Shown here piece after piece: positions 57,963-64,000 of a stretch of DNA of 64,000 nucleotides. The number at the start of each line of letters is the position of its first letter. Position 1 is the stretch's first letter. Made by a program: the position numbers and the translations under genes. A model generated the notes under the pieces. The model searched no databases. It was not told where the DNA came from and saw only the letters and a list, made by a program, of their open reading frames with translations. The DNA comes from Jaltomata sinuosa (taxonomy: Eukaryota; Streptophyta; Magnoliopsida; Solanales; Solanaceae), in the NCBI GenBank assembly GCA_003996215.1, contig QJPP01000858.1, positions 248,001 to 312,000 of the forward strand, read 5' to 3'.

Positions 57963-59846
57963 CTAGGCAGCCTCTACCTTATCACCATCCACAGCATTAA
58001 GTATAGGAAGACTGCTAAGGAATTCATCAAGACCTTCAAAAAAACCAATTACTTCAACAGTGTCGTCCTCTCCATCTCCTGCTTCATTGCTCATCTGAAT
58101 TTTAGGCTCTTCAACCTCGTTGCTGAACTCCACATTCAAATCCAAATTCCCAAAGTGCTTTGCAACCCTCCCAGGTTTCCTTCTTTTGTTACTTGCAACA
58201 CCTCTCTTACTTGACTCAACTGCCACAACATGGGACATTTCTACACCACCTTGAGTTGCTAAACCATCTTGCAAATTGACAACATTATTCCCTTCAACAG
58301 TTTCTGCCTTACCAGCTGACTGCTTCTTGACATTTTTACTTGGGGTTCCAGTCTTTGCACTCTTTCGCTTCCCATTCTTTGTTTTCTTCCTCTCCTTATT
58401 CCGATCCCAATCCTCATCTGACTCCTCACGCGACTCCGATACCTCAACAAACACATCATCGTCGTCGTCATCAACAACATATATTCTTGGAGCAACATGC
58501 TTTCGTCCACCCCCGCTTATCGATCCACCAGCATTATGCGAACTGCCAAGATTATTCACATTACTCTGTCCTCCAACAGCATGATTGTTTACATTACTCC
58601 CTCCACTCCCCCCAAATCTCGGACTGGTAAACATTGGCGAAAATGGGGACCAGCTCGAATTGTTATCTACATTTCTATCAAAATCCTCCAAAGACAATCC
58701 ATAAGGCATAAATCCCCAGCAACAAAAATTAATTTCTGTTCCATCAATAATTGGAGGGGGAGAGGCAATTGTTACAGCTTGAAAAGCCTTCTTACAATTT
58801 TGACACCTTAAATTACAACCAATATAATCCACAGAGTACTCATACATAATCAGACAATAAGGGCATGCAGTCCAGAAACTGGGCATCTTCTTACCTGATG
58901 CATCTCCATTCCCTTCTTTCTCCTTCACATCATCACTAGTACTTGCAGACTTACTTGCACTGTTCCCCACCACATTCTCATTCTTCTCCTGGGGCTGTCG
59001 ATTCCCAACCTGCTCTGCAGAAACCACTGGTTCTCCCCCTTGTATCGAGCTCGACCCAGTACCAAACTGCGGGTTTTCTCTATTTAAGCTTCTCACAGCG
59101 GTTACCGGCTGTGGCTGGTTCAAATTCAAGAATGTGGCAGGTTGTTGCTCATCTGCCTTCGAAAATGAAATCGTAGTCACTGGTTGTGTCTGTTGTCTCA
59201 GAAATGTTACAGGTTGTTGCTGTTGCGGTTGCTGTTGCTGCTCAATAACCGAGCTTTCCATAAACGTAGAAATTCCAGCTTGTGGGTCTCTACTAAAACT
59301 TACTCCAGCAGCATTTGACCCTTGATCTTGAGTAGTCATATTCACAAACACCTGGTCTGCATTCGAAGTATAAACATTCTGATGCACAACTGGGTAAAGA
59401 TTAACAAAGAAACCCAACTCCTTATCATACATATTCTTCCTCATGGGATTCGAAAGAACCGAAAACGCATCAACAACAAGACGAAAAGCCTGATCAGAAA
59501 AAGGGAAATTATTATTCTGAGGGTTAAGAAGCATAGCAAACCTCCGATACTGTTCAGCAATGAAATCGGAATTCTGGGTTTGGTTAGTAGGGATTTGTAG
59601 AATAGAATAGTAATCAAAGTGATGATTATTTATACGTTTATCGCCGGCGATTAATGTATCGACGATTCCGAGGATTTGGTCGGTAACGGGTGATAATGTC
59701 GGGTCGGATTCACGGGCCCGGGTCGCGAATGATTTGCTACCAACTAGGTCACGATTAGTTAAGAGCTTTTCAGCAATTGATAGTAATCGTAATGCTTCGG
59801 GTCGGTTTGATGGAGGGACATTGTTGATGAAGAATGGATGCTCCAT
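57963..59846 (-). CDS. J-domain-like zinc-ribbon nuclear-type protein, copy D5 (intact)
   Basis: A single exon of 627 residues. The start is the ATG at 59846 (MEHPFFINN); an upstream in-frame ATG gives 30 extra residues absent from the other copies. Residues 77-145 form a J-like domain (FDYYSILQIP ... KNMYDKEL), but the HPD tripeptide that stimulates Hsp70 is replaced by NPQ (108-110). A Gln/Pro-rich middle follows. A zinc ribbon uses C328, C331, C348 and C351. Residues 459-464 are a run of Asp, followed by a Lys/Arg-rich NLS-like stretch (485-497). The C-terminus has LDLNV (568-572, EAR-like) and a conserved acidic end. The layout is that of plant DnaJ-related proteins without DUF3444. No membrane segment or signal peptide is seen. 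Its exact role is unknown. It is the only intact member of the five copies and the likely parent type. Confidence 0.88.
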   Translation of the reverse strand: MEHPFFINNVPPSNRPEALRLLSIAEKLLTNRDLVGSKSFATRARESDPTLSPVTDQILGIVDTLIAGDKRINNHHFDYYSILQIPTNQTQNSDFIAEQYRRFAMLLNPQNNNFPFSDQAFRLVVDAFSVLSNPMRKNMYDKELGFFVNLYPVVHQNVYTSNADQVFVNMTTQDQGSNAAGVSFSRDPQAGISTFMESSVIEQQQQPQQQQPVTFLRQQTQPVTTISFSKADEQQPATFLNLNQPQPVTAVRSLNRENPQFGTGSSSIQGGEPVVSAEQVGNRQPQEKNENVVGNSASKSASTSDDVKEKEGNGDASGKKMPSFWTACPYCLIMYEYSVDYIGCNLRCQNCKKAFQAVTIASPPPIIDGTEINFCCWGFMPYGLSLEDFDRNVDNNSSWSPFSPMFTSPRFGGSGGSNVNNHAVGGQSNVNNLGSSHNAGGSISGGGRKHVAPRIYVVDDDDDDVFVEVSESREESDEDWDRNKERKKTKNGKRKSAKTGTPSKNVKKQSAGKAETVEGNNVVNLQDGLATQGGVEMSHVVAVESSKRGVASNKRRKPGRVAKHFGNLDLNVEFSNEVEEPKIQMSNEAGDGEDDTVEVIGFFEGLDEFLSSLPILNAVDGDKVEAA

Positions 59847-59933
59847 TTTTAGGGTTTTAGGAAGTGAGAGAGAGAGCAAGTGTGTAGTGTTAAAAGTGTT
59901 GAAACTCTTCTGAAATGAAAAATCTAAGAAGTT

Positions 59934-59939
59934 CACGTG
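59934..59939. promoter_or_regulatory. G-box CACGTG upstream of D5
   Basis: Perfect CACGTG 88 bases before the start codon, in a slightly different context (GTTCACGTGG) from the other three copies that keep their 5' flank. Confidence 0.5.
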
Positions 59940-60040
59940 GTGTTTGCAGATTTTGAGTGCATTGATGATGATGATAGACCCTCAAATTTTAGGGGAAATT
60001 TTATTTACACCCTCCAACTATTCTTTATTTCAATTAAGTA

Positions 60041-60285
60041 CTCCCTCCGTTCAAAATCACTTGTCACTTGTTTCCTAATTGAATTTTCACTATTTTTGAC
60101 ATATCAAGAAATGACAAAAAAAAAATTATATTTTACCCTTAGCGTTAATTATTTATTCTCCAAAATAAGACACAATAGTAATCATCAATTAATATGGGTA
60201 CTATGGTAAAATAGGCATGTTAATAATTATTTTCTTATTGGGTGTGTCAAGTCAAAAAGTGACAAGTAAAAGTGAAAGGAGGAAG
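60041..60285. mobile_element. Stowaway MITE upstream of D5
   Basis: The left end is CTCCCTCCGTTCAAAATCAC and the right end is GTAAAAGTGAAAGGAGGAAG, flanked by TA (60039-60040 and 60286-60287). It lies about 200 bases upstream of the D5 start codon, so it may affect the promoter. Confidence 0.88.
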
Positions 60286-61254
60286 TATCTGAAATTTGAA
60301 TATATGAGAAAATATTTTTCTGGAAATTCTCAGGAAAAATCGTAGCCAATACTTTTTGAGTGCACATTGAATAAATCTACTTTCGTGTAATAATTTGCAA
60401 ATTTCATAAAAAATATAAACTGCACTAGACAAGTTTGGTGTGATGAGCTCGGCTAAGAAAGGGAACAAGTGAGGATCATCCCCTAGCACCTTTTTTTTTT
60501 TGGAATGCCACACTTGATGCACCAAACTCAGCAGATTGAGAAAGGATCGGGTGAAATTTGATATTCACTCTCCTTTCTGAAATACCTTGCTACACCAACT
60601 CAACTATCCTTTCGGGTTCAATGATAAAAGTATTCTTGTTAAATATTTTTTATTTAAATTTTGAAAAAATAATTAGCACGTACTTTCAAATATGAAATTG
60701 CCTCAGTAAGTCATAGAACCATAAACTTATTTCAATTGAGGATGATGTATATAATTAAAAGAGATAGACATATTATATGTGATTAACTTGTCTACGTAAA
60801 TGGCACTTAAGAACACGCGCAAAAAAAAAAATTAAAGTATTTAATAAAAACATCTTATTATATGTTCAAGTGCTCGACTGAAACAGGTCATTATTCTAGT
60901 GTTTAAGTGAAGCTGACAATATTAAGATATTACCAATGTGTTGAACTTTTTTTTTTAAGGAGGAACTCGTTTTTATTTTGGTTTGGCTAGACTTTGTGGA
61001 GTTAAAAATGAAGTTATGTTTTATTATATTTTTTGTAAAGGAGAGAAGAGAATATTATAATTGAAATTTATGAAAATGAAGTTGAAAAAACAAGTTTGAA
61101 GCACTTTTCCAAATTTGAAATTCAATTCCTAATTGAATTTAAAAAATTTATAACCAAACACTCATTTTAAAATAAAGTAAAAAATTATTCCAAAAAAATG
61201 AATAACTCTCATGGCCAGGCGGCTCCTTAGTCTTTCTATTTTCTTCTTTTATCA
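60286..61254. other. AT-rich flank with a diverged array spacer repeat
   Basis: No gene is seen. About 60975-61200 is a diverged copy of the dispersed repeat found in the E spacers (GGAGTTAAAAATGAAGTTATG, then CCAAACACTCATTTT). Confidence 0.5.
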
Positions 61255-61750
61255 ACCTCCTTTTTCCTCTTTTTCTTTTGTGAATGACATAATTCTGATT
61301 GACGAAACTCGCGATGGAGTTAACGCTAGCTGAAGGTTTGGAGACAGCCTCTGATATCTAAAAGGTTCCAGTTGAACAGAACAAAGACAATATGTTTGAA
61401 GTGCAAGTTTAGCAACCTAACGCATGAGGCTGGCGTGAAAGTGAGGCTTAATACACAGTTTATCCAAAAGAGAGTTCGTTTCAAATATCTTTGGTCTATT
61501 ATCTAAAAAAATGAGGAGATTACGAGGATGTCACTCATTGTATTGGTGCATGATGGATGAAGTGGAAGCTCACATCTAGAGTCTTGTGTGATAAGAAGGT
61601 GTTACCAATACTAAAAGGCAACTTCTATAGAGTGGTGGTCACACCAACTATGTGTTGGAATCAAAATCGAGAGAGCGTAAGGCAAAAGCTAATAATTGCA
61701 AATCATTGTTGCGTTAAATCAGATGACAAAGAAAAAACTATAAAAAGGAC
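61255..61750 (+). pseudogene. RTE LINE reverse transcriptase remnant
   Basis: The conceptual sequence matches part of the RTE reverse transcriptase at 26450-26850: FVNDIILIDETR (a degraded FADDVVLI site), then segments like CKFSN and CDKKVLPILKGNFYRVV. Stops and frameshifts are frequent. No ends could be defined. Confidence 0.75.
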
Positions 61751-62562
61751 ATAATATTGGATATGCTTTGGTCAAGTGACCTACAAATTATGAAAACTAA
61801 AATTAAAAAACATAAAAACTAATGAGAGAAATCTTCCCCTAAATAAAACTTTTTAATGACTACATTGTGGATGATATTGTGTTGTGTATGAAAAGTAAAG
61901 ATCACTTATTTATAGAAGTTCAAAACTTCTCCTCCAAGAAAGAATTGACCAAATATAGAAGAGATCTTTTTCAACAAGAAAATTATTTTGAGGTAAAATA
62001 CAATTATGGTATAATTCAGATAAAATAGAAAATTTTGGGCAAACTCTAACATAACGGAATAAAAGTAAAAAGAAAAACTAAATCAGGAGTAAGAAAAAGT
62101 CATAATGTTATGTTCGTTACAGACCTGAAAATTCAAATCTACAAATATGTTGTAAAATTGTAAGATGTCTTCCCTAGTGTTAGTATTTTTCTCGTCAATC
62201 ATTTTTTCTGCAAAGTCTCGAAGAGGATCAGTGTTCCCGATTTGTAATCTGATGAAGTGACGTAAATTGCATTGGTAAAGTAGTATATATCTCGTCTAAT
62301 TATCAACAATGTAGCTACAATCAGTAATTAGCATGAACTACTATTCAGGCAAAAGAATAAACTTGAATGACTGCTTGGTATGGATAATGTAATTTTTTTT
62401 CTCATATTTAAATATATGTTTTTAGATAATTGACTCAAACTAGTTCTATTAAAATGATAAGTAGGGTTATTGAAACAAGATAAATTTTTTTAACATACAC
62501 TAATCATATTTTTTTGACCAATTATTATTACATATTAATTTACTTTACTGGAACCCACAAGT
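61751..62562. other. AT-rich spacer
   Basis: I see no gene or definable element. Confidence 0.5.
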
Positions 62563-63336
62563 TTAAAATTCTGAATTCGTCTCTGTTCGGGCAACAACAT
62601 CTTCGATGAGACCTTGAGCAGCAACACCTTCAACGTCCTCGACAGCATCTTCAACATTCTTGACAACATTATCTGTATTTTTGACAGCATCATTAGCATT
62701 TTCGACTACATCCTCTGCATTTTTTATTGTACCATCAGAAGCCTTGGACACAACAAGTGCACCGTTGGATGCAACAAGTGCGCCCTTGACTGCAGCAAGT
62801 GCGTCTTTGGCAGCAACAATTATTTCCTTAAAAACACTGCATCATAATAATTGACAATCAAATATGATACTTAATTTACTTATAAAAAATTTTCAGTAGA
62901 AAAGTAACAATGAAAAATCATTTTAGCATCAACAGAACATATAAAACAAGCAACATTTGAATTAAATCTACTACAATGGCCATTGTATTTAAATCTAATA
63001 ATAGATACTATACAAATATTGCTAATAATCAAGTATAATATAGTTATAAAACCTAAGTTAAAGTAGAACAAACTGAACAACAAGACAAAAATGTCATAGA
63101 AAAACGTTTTCATTAATGATTGTGAGTCGACTACGTCAAATTTTTCAATAACATTATCACATAACTTGACAATTTGAAAACGATAAAAATAACAGCATAA
63201 ACAACCAAAATAATACCTGAAAATGTTCTGAATTTTCAATCTCTTTACCCTTACATTTGTACTTAGATTTTCTCTTAAACTTGTTCGGGATAAGAGTCTC
63301 CGACCCCACACTAACTTCACTTACACATTGAACCAT
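62563..63336 (-). CDS. Tentative two-exon small gene, Ala/Val/Asn-rich repeats
   Basis: Exon 1 (63336-63217) encodes a Lys-rich stretch (KFKRKSKYKCKGKEIENSEHFQ) and ends at a CAG/GTATTA donor. Exon 2 (62826-62563) could start after TTTTTAAG and keeps phase, giving 127 residues. Exon 2 has repeated short units: first KxALxAVKGALVAS-type, then VVENANDAVKNTDNVVKN and VEDAVEDVEG, a pattern likely to form an amphipathic helix. I do not recognise the family. The acceptor choice is weak, since the stronger TGATGCAG acceptor just upstream would put a stop in frame. The ATG at 63336 is simply the first in the open stretch. It could be a fragment of a larger gene or chance. Confidence 0.3.
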
Positions 63337-63718
63337 AGGTTTACTTTTTCCTTTGGAATTCAGTGCGGCCTTCCCCTTGGAATTTCCTTAAGGGGGTTCA
63401 TTTAAACATCAACACAATCAACACGTGGTTGTTTTATATAGGATATACTGTACTAGGATGTTCACTACCGTTGGTTTCAAAAAATGTATTAACTATTATA
63501 ATTTGTATGTATTTGTAATGTGTGGCTCTGTATGTAAAGAGTCGGCATTTATTATATAATTTGAAAAGATTCTTTAAAGTTGATAACATTGGTCATTTGA
63601 TGCAATACAATACTTTGGTTTTAGTTTTAAAAAATTTTGTTAGTAGATATAAGTTTTAAGTAGTTTCATTCAAAGTTTTAAAATACTAGAAAAGTTTTAC
63701 TGTTATTTAACTAAAAAT

Positions 63719-63968
63719 CACTTCCTCCGTCAATTTGTTTGACCTATTTTAACTTAACACGAAATTTAAGAAAATAAAGAAGACTTTTCAATAATGTGGT
63801 GTTAAATTGAGGATATATCAAATATACAAAAATGCCCTTTAATTTTGTGGTCTTAAACATGCCATGTGAAAAATTGGAATCAAAGAGCTGCGAAAAAGAG
63901 AAAGGGTCACTTTTTTTTAAACGGATTAAAAAAGAAAGTAGGTCAAACAAATTAAAATGGAGAGAGTA
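63719..63968. mobile_element. Stowaway-type MITE
   Basis: The left end is CTTCCTCCGTCAATTTGTTT and the right end is AAACAAATTAAAATGGAGAG, inverted to each other. The target duplication is not clean. Confidence 0.75.
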
Positions 63969-64000
63969 TAAATTTGAATTTTTTTATACTACACATGTAG

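Noticed and set aside
1..64000. CRISPR arrays, rRNA genes or integrated pararetrovirus
   Set aside because: No regularly spaced short repeats with unique spacers, no rRNA core sequence, and no viral coat or movement protein frame were seen.

Overview
The window is nuclear DNA from a flowering plant. It is most likely Solanaceae, and Nicotiana is the best guess. The evidence is intron-containing genes with GT..AG borders, many CTCCCTCC-type Stowaway MITEs, tRNA-derived SINEs, and RTE-type LINE 3' ends of the kind shared with the TS SINE of tobacco. The species is inferred. Coordinates of exons and insertions were read by hand; repeat borders are approximate unless a target-site duplication (TSD) is quoted.

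Region 1 (1-14.5 kb) is a small tandem duplication of two convergent genes. A UDP-glycosyltransferase of the UGT86A type occurs twice on the + strand: the 3' end of one copy at 2-664 and a complete two-exon copy at 3334-4852. Each is followed on the - strand by a METTL6/TRM140-type tRNA m3C methyltransferase. The first methyltransferase copy is a broken 3' remnant (1622-2195). The second is a seven-exon gene that can be assembled from 5666 to 12707. Its first intron is about 4.6 kb and full of repeats, and its start codon lies about 10 bp from a hairpin-bearing repeat that recurs inverted at 14.4 kb.

Region 2 (15.2-60 kb) is an amplified array, all on the - strand. Three parts are interleaved: R, the receiver-domain last exon of a subfamily-II ethylene receptor; K, the histidine-kinase-region exon of the same receptor type; and D, an intronless gene for a J-domain-like, zinc-ribbon protein. 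The order by coordinate is R-D1-K1-D2-K2-D3-R'-D4-K3-D5. All R and K pieces are pseudogenes. D1 and D3 are badly broken. D2 and D4 have long reading frames but share a 20-bp deletion that removes the C-terminus. Only D5 (57963-59846, 627 aa) is intact.

The array is riddled with later insertions. An RTE LINE (19083-27691, 15-bp TSD) itself carries a 3.9-kb hAT transposon (8-bp TSD). There are two truncated L1-type LINEs, several MITEs, and an LTR-retrotransposon-like block (46.2-50.4 kb) that holds a plastid rpoC2 fragment and a second hAT-type element.

Region 3 (60-64 kb) is repeat-rich flank with MITEs, an RTE LINE remnant and one tentative two-exon small gene. No rRNA, tRNA gene, CRISPR array or bacterial-type operon was seen. 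The host genes that look functional are the UGT (3334-4852), the methyltransferase (5666-12707) and D5.
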